The notes beneath the pieces are model-generated. The model worked only from the letters and a program-made list of their open reading frames with translations. It had not been told where the DNA came from and ran no database searches. Positions 7,749 to 16,950 of a stretch of DNA of 64,000 nt are shown one piece after another (positions within the stretch are counted from its first letter, which is position 1; each line of letters opens with the position of its first letter). The stretch spans positions 454,622 through 518,621 of the forward strand of contig NZ_JAHXBN010000013.1 in the NCBI RefSeq assembly GCF_019924045.1, in the 5' to 3' direction. The translations under genes were made by a program, and so were the position numbers. Source of the stretch: Dyadobacter fermentans (GTDB lineage: Bacteria; Bacteroidota; Bacteroidia; Cytophagales; Spirosomataceae).

Positions 7749-10271
7749 ATGACTTTCATACGCCCTCTCATTTTCCTTGCTGCCACAATTTTCGTGGCCT
7801 TCGCCTGCACGCGTCAGCAAAGCCCTGCCCCCGAAAAAGGCGTTTCGTTCTCCCTCAATCAGTACCGCAAGCAACATATCGATAGCATTCAATATCAGAT
7901 CGAGCTCGATATTCCGGCGGGTAAGGCGGGGCAGATTTTGGGAAAAGAGATTGTTACCTTTCACCTGAATGCCGTCGACTCGGCGCTGGTACTGGATTTC
8001 AATGTGGAGGCGAGCCATTTGCAGGAGGTTCGCGTAGGCGGTGAGAAAGTGGATTATCAGTTTGTCAATGAGCATATTGTCATTGATACAAAGCATTTGA
8101 ATAAAGGGAAAAACGAGGTGGCGATCGACTTTGTCGCGGGCGATCAGTCGCTCAACCGGAGTGATGATTACTTGTACACGCTCTTCGTGCCCGATCGCGC
8201 TTCGACGTGCTTCCCGTTGTTCGATCAGCCGAATTTGAAAGCGTCCTACCGACTGACTTTAAAAACGCCCGTGGGTTGGGAAGCCGTCTCCAATGGGAAA
8301 CTGAATGCCAAAACGGTTGAAAATGGCAAGAGCGTGTACCAATTCGGCGAGACGAAGCCGGTGAGCTCTTATCTATTTGCATTTGCTGCGGGCAAGTTTT
8401 TCAAAGAAACCCGCACGATGGACGGCCGCGAAATGACGATGTACTACCGCGAGACCGATACAACGAAGGTAAACCGCAACCGCGACGAGGTTTTCCGGCT
8501 GCATGCAAAATCGCTGGCATGGCTGGAAGACTACACGAGCATCGATTACCCATTCGGGAAATTCGACTTTGTACTGTTGCCATCGTTCCAATATGGCGGA
8601 ATGGAGCATCCGGGTGCTATTTTTTACAATGAGCCGGCCCTTTTTCTGGATGAAAATGCATCGGTGAACCGCCGCATGGCCCGCGCGAGCGTGATCGCGC
8701 ACGAGTCGGCGCATATGTGGTTCGGCGACCTGGTCACGATGGACTGGTTCAATGATGTGTGGCTGAAAGAGGTGTTTGCGAATTTTATGGCCGCGAAGAT
8801 CGTCCATCCCAGTTTCCCGGAGATCAATCATGAGCTGCGGTTTTTGCTGGCGCATTATCCCAATGCCTATGAAGTCGACCGCACGGCAGGTACCAATCCG
8901 ATTTTGCAGCAGTTGGGCAATCTCAAAAACGCAGGGACGCTCTACGGGGCCATCATTTATATGAAGGCGCCCATTGTGATGCGACAGTTGGAAAGAAAGA
9001 TCGGAGAGGAGCTGATGCGCGAGAGCCTCCGCGAATATTTGAAAACCTATTCGTTCGGAAATGCCCGTTGGGACGATCTGATCGGCATTATCGATAAACG
9101 CTCGCCGGAGGATATTACCAGGTGGAGCAATGTATGGGTGAAAACGCCCGGAATGCCGGAGTACGGCATCGACGCGGGCAAGCTGGTGCAGGTGAAAGAT
9201 TCTGTTTCGGGACGTGTGTGGGAGCAGCCGCTGGTGTTGAAAACAATGCAAAACGGGCAGCTTGTTTTTCCTAATCATGACGGCACGGGTTATGGGTATT
9301 TTAAAATGGATACCACTTCCAAAGCGTGGTTCTTTGCACATTACGGTAATGCGGAAGTGTCCGATCCGGTTTTCAAGGGAGCTATGCTGGTGAATAGCTG
9401 GGAAGGGTTGCTGCGCGGCGATGGCCCCGGGCCGGAAAAGCTGGTAAATTCCATTTTGAATACATTGCCCAAAGAGCAAAACCCGCTTCTGGTCGACTAT
9501 TTGTTGGGCAACCTCCAAACAGACTGGTGGGTATTCCTGAATGCAGACCAAAGGGCTGCCTATCAGACACGTGTTGAGCACGAAATCTGGCAGCTTTTAA
9601 ATAGTACCCGGGACAAAGGCATTCAAACATCCTATTTCAGGGCATTCAAGGCGATGGCGCTGACCGACGACGGCTGGCAGAAAATGCACGGGCTCTGGAC
9701 GGGCAAGCTGGAAGTGAAGGGCCTCGTACTTTCGGAAGAAGACAAGATTTCCCTGGCGTACGAACTGGCATTGAAAGGAAATGGAGACGGGAAAGCGATC
9801 CTGAACAGCCAACTGAACGCAACGAAGAACCCCGACCGGAAGGCAAGAATGCAGTTTGTGATACCCGCATTGAGCGCCAGTGAGGCCGAACGCGATGCGT
9901 TTTTTGAGACATTAAAAAAGGAAGAAAACCGTGAAAAAGAGGCCTGGGTACTCGATGCACTGACCTACCTGCACCATCCGCTGCGGGCGCAAGGCGCGTT
10001 GAAATACCTGCGCCCGTCACTCGACCTTTTGCAGGAAATTCAGCTTACCGGCGATATTTTCTTTCCGACCCGCTGGTTGCATAATACATTTGCAGGGCAT
10101 TCGTCACCCGAAGCCGCACGGATCGCGCAGACTTTTTTGAAGGAACATCCTGACTATCCCTATTTTCTGAAAAACAAAATATTGCAAGCGACCGACTTGC
10201 TCGATCGTTCCGTAAAACTTTCCGCGACTTATGCCCCCCAAGAGCATTCCCCTGCATTATCTCAGCAATGA
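7749..10271 (+). CDS. M1 family metallo-aminopeptidase lipoprotein
   Basis: This 840-residue protein has a lipoprotein signal peptide ending FAC (Cys20). The aminopeptidase N-like beta domain is followed by a gluzincin catalytic domain. The zinc motif HESAH lies near residue 318, with the third ligand Glu in WLKEVFANF downstream. The usual exopeptidase motif GxMEN reads GGMEH here, near residue 282, so the final Asn is changed. A HEAT-like C-terminal region follows. Such enzymes remove N-terminal residues from peptides in the periplasm or at the outer membrane. The end overlaps the next gene by 41 bases. Confidence 0.9.
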   Translation: MTFIRPLIFLAATIFVAFACTRQQSPAPEKGVSFSLNQYRKQHIDSIQYQIELDIPAGKAGQILGKEIVTFHLNAVDSALVLDFNVEASHLQEVRVGGEKVDYQFVNEHIVIDTKHLNKGKNEVAIDFVAGDQSLNRSDDYLYTLFVPDRASTCFPLFDQPNLKASYRLTLKTPVGWEAVSNGKLNAKTVENGKSVYQFGETKPVSSYLFAFAAGKFFKETRTMDGREMTMYYRETDTTKVNRNRDEVFRLHAKSLAWLEDYTSIDYPFGKFDFVLLPSFQYGGMEHPGAIFYNEPALFLDENASVNRRMARASVIAHESAHMWFGDLVTMDWFNDVWLKEVFANFMAAKIVHPSFPEINHELRFLLAHYPNAYEVDRTAGTNPILQQLGNLKNAGTLYGAIIYMKAPIVMRQLERKIGEELMRESLREYLKTYSFGNARWDDLIGIIDKRSPEDITRWSNVWVKTPGMPEYGIDAGKLVQVKDSVSGRVWEQPLVLKTMQNGQLVFPNHDGTGYGYFKMDTTSKAWFFAHYGNAEVSDPVFKGAMLVNSWEGLLRGDGPGPEKLVNSILNTLPKEQNPLLVDYLLGNLQTDWWVFLNADQRAAYQTRVEHEIWQLLNSTRDKGIQTSYFRAFKAMALTDDGWQKMHGLWTGKLEVKGLVLSEEDKISLAYELALKGNGDGKAILNSQLNATKNPDRKARMQFVIPALSASEAERDAFFETLKKEENREKEAWVLDALTYLHHPLRAQGALKYLRPSLDLLQEIQLTGDIFFPTRWLHNTFAGHSSPEAARIAQTFLKEHPDYPYFLKNKILQATDLLDRSVKLSATYAPQEHSPALSQQ

Positions 10272-11082
10272 GTCGGGCCTGGGTATCTCCCTGCACCGTA
10301 TCGACCGGATGAACCGGATGAATGCGCCGCATATGGATGCGCACCGAGACGATCACGGGAACTTCTTTTTCCAGGAAGACGGCCATGCCAGACTTATGGT
10401 GGATTTTCGGGAGGTTGAGTTGAGGGGGAGCGGGGTGTTCTGCATTATGCCCGGGCAAGTGCATCACCCGTTGGAAACAGAAGGATCGTATGGCTGGTTT
10501 CTGGGTGTAGACATGAGCTTGCTCGATGATCACCACCGCGCCGTGGTGGACGAATACGCCTTGCATGGCTTCCCGATCAGCCTGGACCCGGAGCAGGCCG
10601 ATTTGCTGACGCGCAGCCTCCATTTGCTGCTGGGATTTTACGAGACGCCTGCGCAGTACGGACACTCAGTGCTGCAATCGATGCTGAAAACCTGCCTGGG
10701 TATTTTTACTTCGCTTTTTGAAAAGGAGATTTTGCAGCGGACGGCCCAAACGCGCCCGTCGGCCCTTACTTCGCAGTTTCGTAAACTTTTATCGCAGCAT
10801 TTTAAAACTGTGAAAAGTCCCTCGGAGTATGCGGGCATGCTCAGTATTACTTCATCCTATCTGAACGAAGTCGTGAAAGAGACATCGGGGCAACCGGTGA
10901 GCCATTGGATTCAAAATGAAGTGATGATGGAGGCTAAAAGATTGCTCTACTACACCGATTTGAGCATTAAGGAGATCGCATTCGGCTTGGGTTACGAAGA
11001 CCATACCTACTTTTCACGACTGTTTAAAAAGGTGGCCGGTAAATCGGCCGGGCAGTTCCGGGGAGAGTTTCGGAGTTTATAG
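10231..11082 (+). CDS. AraC family transcriptional regulator
   Basis: The 283-residue regulator has an N-terminal cupin-like sensor domain (HRDDHGNFFFQEDGHARLMVDF, then CIMPGQVHHPLE). Its C-terminal double HTH is AraC-type: the first helix pair lies around KSPSEYAGMLSITSSYLNEVVKE, and the second (IKEIAFGLGYEDHTYFSRLFKK) is the family signature. The start overlaps the end of the aminopeptidase gene by 41 bases in another frame. The N-terminal residues match the family start, so the overlap seems real and suggests translational coupling. It may regulate the following reductase gene. Confidence 0.88.
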   Translation: MPPKSIPLHYLSNESGLGISLHRIDRMNRMNAPHMDAHRDDHGNFFFQEDGHARLMVDFREVELRGSGVFCIMPGQVHHPLETEGSYGWFLGVDMSLLDDHHRAVVDEYALHGFPISLDPEQADLLTRSLHLLLGFYETPAQYGHSVLQSMLKTCLGIFTSLFEKEILQRTAQTRPSALTSQFRKLLSQHFKTVKSPSEYAGMLSITSSYLNEVVKETSGQPVSHWIQNEVMMEAKRLLYYTDLSIKEIAFGLGYEDHTYFSRLFKKVAGKSAGQFRGEFRSL

Positions 11083-11220
11083 TTTTGATAAAACCGCGAT
11101 TTGTCCAACTATTACCCCTCTTTTGCCCTTTATTCTCTTCGCGCGGGCGTGTTGTTTTGTAAAGTAAAATTTCGGCTGGATCGTCAGCCATGGAACAACA
11201 CCAATCCAATCGCACGAAAA

Positions 11221-11910
11221 ATGAACATCATCAAACAGAAAGCGCTGCACTTGCTTGAAAATGCCTTTGGAAAAACAGGAACCGTGCTTGCGATACGGGC
11301 CTGGGAACCTGCTACCTTTTTTGAAGTGGACGTCCATTTCCCCGAAATGGATATGAGCGGCTGGAAACGCGTCCAGCATATTAAAGTACGTGTCGGAGAA
11401 GGAATTTACCGCGATTATACCCCTGCCGGCTGGGACGAGGATATCCGTACCTGCACCTTGTACATCAATGCCGAGCAGGATGGCCCGGGCGCACAATGGA
11501 TACGCTCGCTGCGTGCAGGCGACCGCATGACGTACGTGGGCGTAGGCGCGACCATGCACAGGCCTACCTACGCGGGAGAAATGGTCGTTTTGGGTGATAT
11601 GAGCAGCATCGGGCATTACCTGGCGTTGCAGCAGCTGGCCGGCACGCGGAAAATCAGCGGAGCCATCACCATCGCCCACGAGAACCATCGTGAGGAGTTT
11701 AAGGAATATTTCAACTGGAACATTCAGCCGGTGAAGAAGAACGGCGACGGCGGGCTGCATTCGATGCTCAAATGGGCCAGCGACAGGCAGCTGGCCAATT
11801 CGAACATCTATATTTCGGGACATATCCCTACCTGTATCCGTTTGCGAAAGGAACTCAAAAAACGGGATGATTCACCGCTGGGGATCCAGGTGCAGGGATT
11901 TTGGTCATAA
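11221..11910 (+). CDS. Siderophore-interacting-type FAD-binding protein
   Basis: In this 229-residue protein, RDYTPAGWDED (FAD-binding RxYT-like motif) is followed by LYINAEQDGPGAQWIRSLRAGD and a C-terminal NAD(P)H-type domain with ISGHIPTCIRLRKEL. This matches the siderophore-interacting/ViuB-like reductase family, which reduces ferric siderophores in the cytoplasm. The ATG at 11221 is chosen because residues encoded upstream (from 11101) do not look like this family. It lies 138 bases after an AraC gene on the same strand and converges with metAP. No siderophore genes are seen nearby. Confidence 0.8.
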   Translation: MNIIKQKALHLLENAFGKTGTVLAIRAWEPATFFEVDVHFPEMDMSGWKRVQHIKVRVGEGIYRDYTPAGWDEDIRTCTLYINAEQDGPGAQWIRSLRAGDRMTYVGVGATMHRPTYAGEMVVLGDMSSIGHYLALQQLAGTRKISGAITIAHENHREEFKEYFNWNIQPVKKNGDGGLHSMLKWASDRQLANSNIYISGHIPTCIRLRKELKKRDDSPLGIQVQGFWS

Positions 11911-12675
11911 TTAGTCGAAAATGCCGTTCATAGCCGTGAGGATCACCGGTTTGCCGTCCGTAACGATGATCGTGTGCTCGTGCTGCGCTACATACCCGCC
12001 GCGCGAGCCTACGAGCGTCCAGCCGTCGCGCTCGGTAGCGGCGTTTGTGGAGGCGGTTGAAATGAACGTTTCGATAGCCACCACGCTGTTTTTGCGGAAA
12101 CGGGTCGTATTATAACGATCATAGAAGTTGGCAATTTCATGTGGCTCCTCGTGCAGGCTGCGCCCTACGCCATGGCCCGCCAGATTTCTAATGACCTTGT
12201 AGCCCGACCGTTTGGCTTCGGTTTCGATCAGCCGTCCGATATCGGCAATCCTTACGCCGCCTTTGATCTGGCTGAGTGCTTTGCTCAGGATCCGTTTCGA
12301 GGCATTCACCAGTTTGTTGTGCCCGTGAATGTCCTCGCCCAGCACGAATGAGCCGCCGTTATCGGACCAGAACCCGTTCAGTTCGGCAGAGACGTCGATA
12401 TTCACCAGATCCCCTTCCTGCAAAACCTTTGTTTCGGAAGGTACGCCGTGCGCGACTTCGTTGTTGACACTAATGCAGGTCCAGCCCGGGAAGCCGTACG
12501 TGAGCTTCGGTGCCGATTTCGCGCCGAGGCTATTCAGCATTTCGCCTCCGAAATCGTCGAGTTCCTTGGCCGTCATACCCGGCTTCGCATGCTCGCGCAT
12601 CGCGCGTAAAGTGGTGGCTACCGCGCGGCTGGCTTCCTGCATGCCGGCCAGTTCCGATTCTTTATTGATAGACAT
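11911..12675 (-). CDS. map: Type I methionine aminopeptidase
   Basis: The 254-residue single-domain enzyme removes initiator methionine from new proteins. All metal ligands of the family are visible: Asp in LVNIDVSAEL, Asp in FWSDNGG, His in GHGVGRSLHEEP, Glu in VAIETF and Glu in QHEHT. The usual TIEPM motif reads AIETF, a variant seen in divergent MetAPs. It may therefore be a second, non-housekeeping copy. It follows the DUF3050 gene by 15 bases on the same strand and ends back to back with the reductase gene. Confidence 0.9.
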   Translation of the reverse strand: MSINKESELAGMQEASRAVATTLRAMREHAKPGMTAKELDDFGGEMLNSLGAKSAPKLTYGFPGWTCISVNNEVAHGVPSETKVLQEGDLVNIDVSAELNGFWSDNGGSFVLGEDIHGHNKLVNASKRILSKALSQIKGGVRIADIGRLIETEAKRSGYKVIRNLAGHGVGRSLHEEPHEIANFYDRYNTTRFRKNSVVAIETFISTASTNAATERDGWTLVGSRGGYVAQHEHTIIVTDGKPVILTAMNGIFD

Positions 12676-12690
12676 GGTTGAGAGTCGGTC

Positions 12691-13476
12691 TTATTTTGTA
12701 ATATTTTCTACCGCTATCTCCTCGTAAACACCATCCCATAATGCAATGCGCTTTTCGAGGGATGCGATGGTGGCCTGCTCTGCTTCCTGCCAGAATGCCT
12801 CGTTCTTTTCGCAGAGGTTGGCGGTCATGCGAAGCGCGAGGTGACTGTGGTGGTCGCCGTCGACTTCGATATGGCGTTCAAGATAGTATTTGAAAATAGA
12901 AATACTGTCCGGGAAATTGCGGTGAATGTCTTCGATGATCGACATAAACATGCCCGGAATGAGGTCCTCGCGCCCGAAGGTAAAAATGGCGGCTTGCAGG
13001 TAATCCTTGCGGGTGCCGATGGTGTCGAATGTGAAACGGACAAATTCACGGGCTTTTTCGGGTGTACCTGCTGCATCGAATGCTTTTTCAAAATCGCCTG
13101 TCTCACGTAGAGCTTCAATAAAACGGCCGATTTCTGTGGTATCGGCGCCGCATTGGGCCATGGCATCGAGGTACAATTCGAAATGGCTTTTGAAATTTCC
13201 TTCGCTGTCCACATCCGATTCTTCACCGGCTACGATCTCGTTGATGAGGTTGCGCGTTTCGCCGTCTCCTGTCGGGAACCAGGGCACAGACGTGCAGGTA
13301 AGGCTGTTTTGAAGTGATTTTAGCAGCGACATAAAGTCCCAAACCGCGTAAACATGGTATTTCATGAATACTTTGAGGTCCTCGATGTCGTTGATAACCG
13401 AATAAACTTTGTGCTGGATAATCTGTTGCCGCAGGGGCTCGATGTTCTGCTGGATTCTGGTAATGTGATCGTTCAT
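12691..13476 (-). CDS. DUF3050 domain protein (heme oxygenase-like fold)
   Basis: The 261-residue protein, soluble and helical, matches DUF3050 along its whole length: KVYSVINDIEDLKVFMKYHV at the start, WDFMSLLKSLQ, then HIEVDGDHHSHLALRM near the C-terminus. The His/Asp-rich part resembles metal-binding positions in heme-oxygenase-like di-iron proteins, but no member of DUF3050 has a function I can name. It is probably cotranscribed with the methionine aminopeptidase gene. Confidence 0.82.
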   Translation of the reverse strand: MNDHITRIQQNIEPLRQQIIQHKVYSVINDIEDLKVFMKYHVYAVWDFMSLLKSLQNSLTCTSVPWFPTGDGETRNLINEIVAGEESDVDSEGNFKSHFELYLDAMAQCGADTTEIGRFIEALRETGDFEKAFDAAGTPEKAREFVRFTFDTIGTRKDYLQAAIFTFGREDLIPGMFMSIIEDIHRNFPDSISIFKYYLERHIEVDGDHHSHLALRMTANLCEKNEAFWQEAEQATIASLEKRIALWDGVYEEIAVENITK

Positions 13477-13537
13477 TATTTGCGTAGTTCTTCTACCTAA
13501 ACTGTTGTCGGGGAATGTTTGTTCGAATTTGGGCCGA

Positions 13538-14011
13538 CTATTTTTCTTGCTGAGGTGAATACTTTACGAGATCGATCCCGATGCCATTCGGGTCCTGAAC
13601 TGCGAAATGCCTGTCGCCCCAGGGTTCGTCACGGATATCGATTTGGATGGGTATTCCCTTGTTTTGAAGTTCGTGATAAAGCTTGTCGACATCGTCTACC
13701 TCGATGGTCAGGTACATGCCCTGGCCCTGGAATGGCTGGTGAAACAATGGCTGCTGTGTAGGATGCTCGGGCAGCAGAAAGCTAAGTTCCGACGCGCCGC
13801 CAGGCGTGTGGAGCAGTAAGTAAAACTCATTTTCGAATGTTACGCCGAAGCCGAGTACCTGGGTGTAAAATGCTTTGGTTTCAGCGAGTTTGGAAGTGAC
13901 GATGCCTGCGTTCAGTTTCATGTTGTGTTTAGTTTGAGTGGATGTACTGGTTTGAGGAAATGCATTGGCGCAAATGCAGGCCAATGCCCATAGTGAGATG
14001 AGCCGTTTCAT
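13538..14011 (-). CDS. VOC family (glyoxalase-like) protein with signal peptide
   Basis: The reading frame gives 157 residues. Residues 1-20 form a signal peptide (ANAFPQ), followed by one vicinal-oxygen-chelate domain of two beta-alpha-beta-beta-beta modules: NAGIVTSKLAETKAFYTQVL at the start and WGDRHFAVQDPNGIGIDLVKY at the end. The reaction is unknown, since such proteins include lyases, dioxygenases and antibiotic binders. A start at 13921 would give a cytoplasmic version. The hydrophobic leader makes 14011 the better choice, but this is not certain. Upstream on the same strand is an AraC gene. Confidence 0.78.
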   Translation of the reverse strand: MKRLISLWALACICANAFPQTSTSTQTKHNMKLNAGIVTSKLAETKAFYTQVLGFGVTFENEFYLLLHTPGGASELSFLLPEHPTQQPLFHQPFQGQGMYLTIEVDDVDKLYHELQNKGIPIQIDIRDEPWGDRHFAVQDPNGIGIDLVKYSPQQEK

Positions 14012-14084
14012 AATGCCGTCCGTTTTGTTGATGGTACAAATTTCGGCATGGCCTATGGAGCAGGATTGTAAAAAACGGACAAAA

Positions 14085-14900
14085 TCATCTCCCGAACGCT
14101 TTCCCGGGCGTCACGCCGTAAAGATTCTTGAATTCCTTAATGAAATGGGCCTGGTCGTAGTAGCCGTTGTCGTAAAACAGTTTGTTCTCGCGGAGGCTCT
14201 GCTGCGAGGGTTTGGCACGGAGGATATTCTGAAAACGAACGACCTGGCTGAACGTTTTGGCCGAGTCGCCGATGTAATACTCGAAAAGCCGGCGGAGCTG
14301 CCGGGGGCTAAGACCGGTGTCGAGGTCTTTTTCGACATTCAGCACGCCGAAATTTTGGAGGATCATGGCCAATGCCCCGTACAACCGCGAATCGTGGTTG
14401 AAATCAATACCCGCTACCCAATGCAGGAAGTAGTCGTCGAGCCTGCGTTTGATCTCCGCCAAAGACAGCCCCGGTTCGAAGGCCGAGGCGATGAACTCCG
14501 CCGTGCCGGGTACCACAGCATCCAGGTTTTCGAAACGGTTGCTCAGTTCGGAGGCATTGATTTTGAAGAGCTGCGGAAACATTGTAGGTAAAAAACGCAC
14601 ACCCACGTAGTCGAAACTGTTTTCGAGGGGAAACTCCGTATACTTTTTGCAAAAGCCCATCACGAAATTTTCGGAGGGATTATGCAGCTCGAAGAAGATG
14701 TCGATACAACCATCGGCGACCACGCGATAAAGAAAAGGGCCATCCAGTGGGGCGGAGGTACGCAGTCGCCAATAGCAGTAAATAAATCCCTGCAAGGCGC
14801 TATCCGGGAGAAATTCCTGGTACGTTACCTGCTCCGCCGACTGCTTCACCGTCGGCTGAACAGGCACATACAGTCCTCGAATATCTGGGGTTTGATACAT
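14085..14900 (-). CDS. AraC family regulator with DUF6597-like sensor domain
   Basis: The 271-residue regulator has an N-terminal domain (YQEFLPDSALQGFIYCYWRL, VVADGCIDIFFEL) of the DUF6597 type found in many AraC-like proteins. The C-terminal HTH contains GLSPRQLRRLFEYYIGDSAK and the second helix pair NGYYDQAHFIKEFKNLYGVTP. It is followed by the VOC gene 73 bases downstream and is divergent from the DinB gene, either of which could be its target. Confidence 0.85.
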   Translation of the reverse strand: MYQTPDIRGLYVPVQPTVKQSAEQVTYQEFLPDSALQGFIYCYWRLRTSAPLDGPFLYRVVADGCIDIFFELHNPSENFVMGFCKKYTEFPLENSFDYVGVRFLPTMFPQLFKINASELSNRFENLDAVVPGTAEFIASAFEPGLSLAEIKRRLDDYFLHWVAGIDFNHDSRLYGALAMILQNFGVLNVEKDLDTGLSPRQLRRLFEYYIGDSAKTFSQVVRFQNILRAKPSQQSLRENKLFYDNGYYDQAHFIKEFKNLYGVTPGKAFGR

Positions 14901-15017
14901 CCTGCTTGTTGATCCGCTTAATCTGATCAGATGAAAGTTAACGTATATTAACTAGGGTTTCCGAAGGCATTGTTACGGCATTGTTTTTTAAGTGCAAGCA
15001 AAAAAACGAACAATACC

Positions 15018-15518
15018 ATGAGCAACAGGACCTTAGTAGACGCCTACATTAAAGAGCTGGAAGCTGAGTATGCTTCGACCCGCAAATGCCTGGAAAGATT
15101 TCCGGTGGCATTATTTGGCTACAAACCGCATCCTACCTCTATGGAAATGGGCTACCTCGCGCTTTTAGTGGCTGAAATTCCCCTTTGGATCACTTTTATG
15201 GTTGAGCAGGGCGAAGTTGATTTTGCCACTTACAAACGTTTCGAATTCACTACCAGCGAGGAATTGCTTGACCATTATGAGGAAGTTTTCAAAGGTGCTC
15301 AAAAATCGCTGGCCGGCATTACCGACGACGACCTGGATGCTCCGTTCTATCTGAAACGGCAGGGCCAGGTATTGTTTACCCAGCCCAAACGCGAGGGCAT
15401 CGGCTCGACGATCAATCACTGGGTGCATCACCGCGGCCAGCTTACCGTGTACATGCGGTTGAACGAAATTGCCGTACCGTCAATTTACGGACCTTCGGCC
15501 GACGACCGTACGTTTTGA
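15018..15518 (+). CDS. DinB family protein
   Basis: The 166-residue four-helix-bundle protein of the DinB/YfiT superfamily has three His metal ligand candidates, including HWVHHRGQL near the C-terminus. Members in Bacteroidota are often thiol-dependent transferases of unknown substrate. The ATG at 15018 (MSNRTLVDAYIKELE) is preferred to an upstream in-frame start. Its stop codon abuts that of the converging HAD gene with no spacer. Confidence 0.85.
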   Translation: MSNRTLVDAYIKELEAEYASTRKCLERFPVALFGYKPHPTSMEMGYLALLVAEIPLWITFMVEQGEVDFATYKRFEFTTSEELLDHYEEVFKGAQKSLAGITDDDLDAPFYLKRQGQVLFTQPKREGIGSTINHWVHHRGQLTVYMRLNEIAVPSIYGPSADDRTF

Positions 15519-16160
15519 TCAGCGCGGCGGACCGAAACGGTCGAACTGTTCTTTTTTCAGTTCTTCGAGGATTTCCTTCGTCGATTCGAAACTCGTGTGC
15601 TGGTACGCACGCAGGCCAAGGGTTTTAGCCATATTGGCAAACATAATGCGGTCGTCGAAATACACGCACTGACTGGGTGTTGCCTGCGCAATGCCCATGG
15701 CAAGTTCGAATATCCGCGGATCGGGTTTGCGCATTTTTACTTCGCAGGAAGAAATAAATGCATCGAAGCAGGTGTGCAGTTTGAACTTCTGAATGCGGTA
15801 GTCGTTCAGCTCTTTCCCTTCATTGTTGATGGAAATGATGCGGAAGCCGCAGTCCTTTTTCCATTCTTTGAGCCATGCGAGCATGCCAGGCAGCTCGACG
15901 GACTGGGAATACATGAATTCCTTGAAATCTTCCCGCACGAAGTCGCGTGGGTGATTGAAGATCACCGTGTCGAGATACTGATCGAGATTCACACTCCCGA
16001 TTTCGTAGACGTTAAAAATGAAATTATGGAGCTGATCCATCTCTTTATAATTGAGGCCGAATTTCTCCGCCGCCAGAAGGCGGGATTCGTGGCCCCACCC
16101 ATTACTCAAAAGGACGCCGCCAATGTCAAAAAAGAGGATTTTGAGATCGCTGATCTGCAT
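15519..16160 (-). CDS. HAD family hydrolase
   Basis: This 213-residue HAD-superfamily phosphatase has motif I FFDIGGVLLSNGWG, motif II IISINNE, a Lys in VKMRKPDPRIFELA and motif IV YFDDRIMF. In motif I the second Asp of DxDxT is replaced by Gly (DIGG), as in the epoxide-hydrolase-N/YihX group. A phosphosugar or nucleotide phosphatase is likely, substrate not predictable. Confidence 0.85.
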   Translation of the reverse strand: MQISDLKILFFDIGGVLLSNGWGHESRLLAAEKFGLNYKEMDQLHNFIFNVYEIGSVNLDQYLDTVIFNHPRDFVREDFKEFMYSQSVELPGMLAWLKEWKKDCGFRIISINNEGKELNDYRIQKFKLHTCFDAFISSCEVKMRKPDPRIFELAMGIAQATPSQCVYFDDRIMFANMAKTLGLRAYQHTSFESTKEILEELKKEQFDRFGPPR

Positions 16161-16310
16161 GATTGTGTTGAAAGTGTAAGGTTCGGCAGTAAATATGCGC
16201 GGTTAATTTGTGATTTCCGCTTTTGTGAGAAGTGAGATTAGGTTTTAAGGGAGTGTTTGTAAATTAAAATTGACAAATTTGTTGAAATTTAATGCCATAT
16301 TTGTATTCAA

Positions 16311-16628
16311 ATGTCTACTCAAAGTTCCTTGATCATGATGAATGAAACCATAAAACGCTACGAGCGCATTGTTATGAACATTGGAGAACTTATCGAGGTG
16401 TCAGGTTATCGGAATGACTACCTGGCCGGGAAATTGGGATTGACAACCGTCAATTTCTCAGCAAAGAAAAAACGGAAGACCTTCACATTGGAGGAAATCA
16501 GGAAGCTCGCGTACATTATCGATAATGACGATGTACAGGACTATCTGCTGGCGCTCGAAATGGATGCGCGGCAAGGCGAGGAGACCATTACCTACGACGA
16601 ATTTGCTAAGGAAATGGGATGGAAATAG
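16311..16628 (+). CDS. Antitoxin of a RelE-type toxin-antitoxin pair
   Basis: The protein has up to 105 residues. An HTH-like segment (SGYRNDYLAGKLGLTTVNFS, then TLEEIRKLAYIID) suggests DNA binding, and the C-terminal part (EETITYDEFAKEMGWK) is the acidic tail expected to wrap the toxin. The toxin gene overlaps its last 10 bases. The first ATG (16311) lies only 8 bases after a possible -7 box (CATATTTG, 16296-16303), so starts at 16335 or 16374 are also possible. It likely autoregulates the operon. Identified by position and form rather than by a named family. Confidence 0.7.
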   Translation: MSTQSSLIMMNETIKRYERIVMNIGELIEVSGYRNDYLAGKLGLTTVNFSAKKKRKTFTLEEIRKLAYIIDNDDVQDYLLALEMDARQGEETITYDEFAKEMGWK

Positions 16629-16900
16629 TCATTACAAAATCATTCAGAAGAGAATTTAAAAGACTACCAGTCAACGCCCAACGTGCAGTTCAAACTGTAT
16701 TGGAAAAATTGAGAAGCGTAGATGCTTTGGAAACGGCAGGAGTCGACTGCGCTCCGATTCGAGGGTACAAGGCTGGTCACAGCTATTACCGGATTCGCAT
16801 TGGTCACTATCGAATGGGAATTGAATATGTTGCTCCGGACGTGATAGTTATCACGATCGCTGTTCGTGGCGATATTTACAAAACGTTTCCACCAAAGTAA
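16619..16900 (+). CDS. RelE/ParE-family toxin (mRNA interferase-like)
   Basis: The 93-residue protein has the RelE fold pattern: ITKSFRREFKRLP at the N-terminus, the core GHSYYRIRIGHYRMGIEY, and VITIAVRGDIYKTFP at the C-terminus. Basic residues in the core and near the C-terminus fit ribosome-dependent mRNA cleavage as in RelE. Overlap with the upstream antitoxin is the classic arrangement. It is followed by a hairpin terminator. Low local GC relative to neighbours suggests acquisition. Confidence 0.85.
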   Translation: MEIVITKSFRREFKRLPVNAQRAVQTVLEKLRSVDALETAGVDCAPIRGYKAGHSYYRIRIGHYRMGIEYVAPDVIVITIAVRGDIYKTFPPK

Positions 16901-16934
16901 AAGCCGGTACGAATACAAATTCGTATCGGCTTTT
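16899..16934. terminator. Hairpin terminator between the toxin gene and a converging gene
   Basis: The arms AAAAGCCGGTACGAA and TTCGTATCGGCTTTT pair over 15 positions with one mismatch. The short A/T runs at both ends allow use in both directions. Confidence 0.75.
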
Positions 16935-16950
16935 AGCTTTAACAGATTAC

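Noticed and set aside
16296..16303. CATATTTG as a -7 box of the toxin-antitoxin operon
   Set aside because: The first position deviates and no -33 element lies at 19-21 bases, so I did not list it as a promoter.
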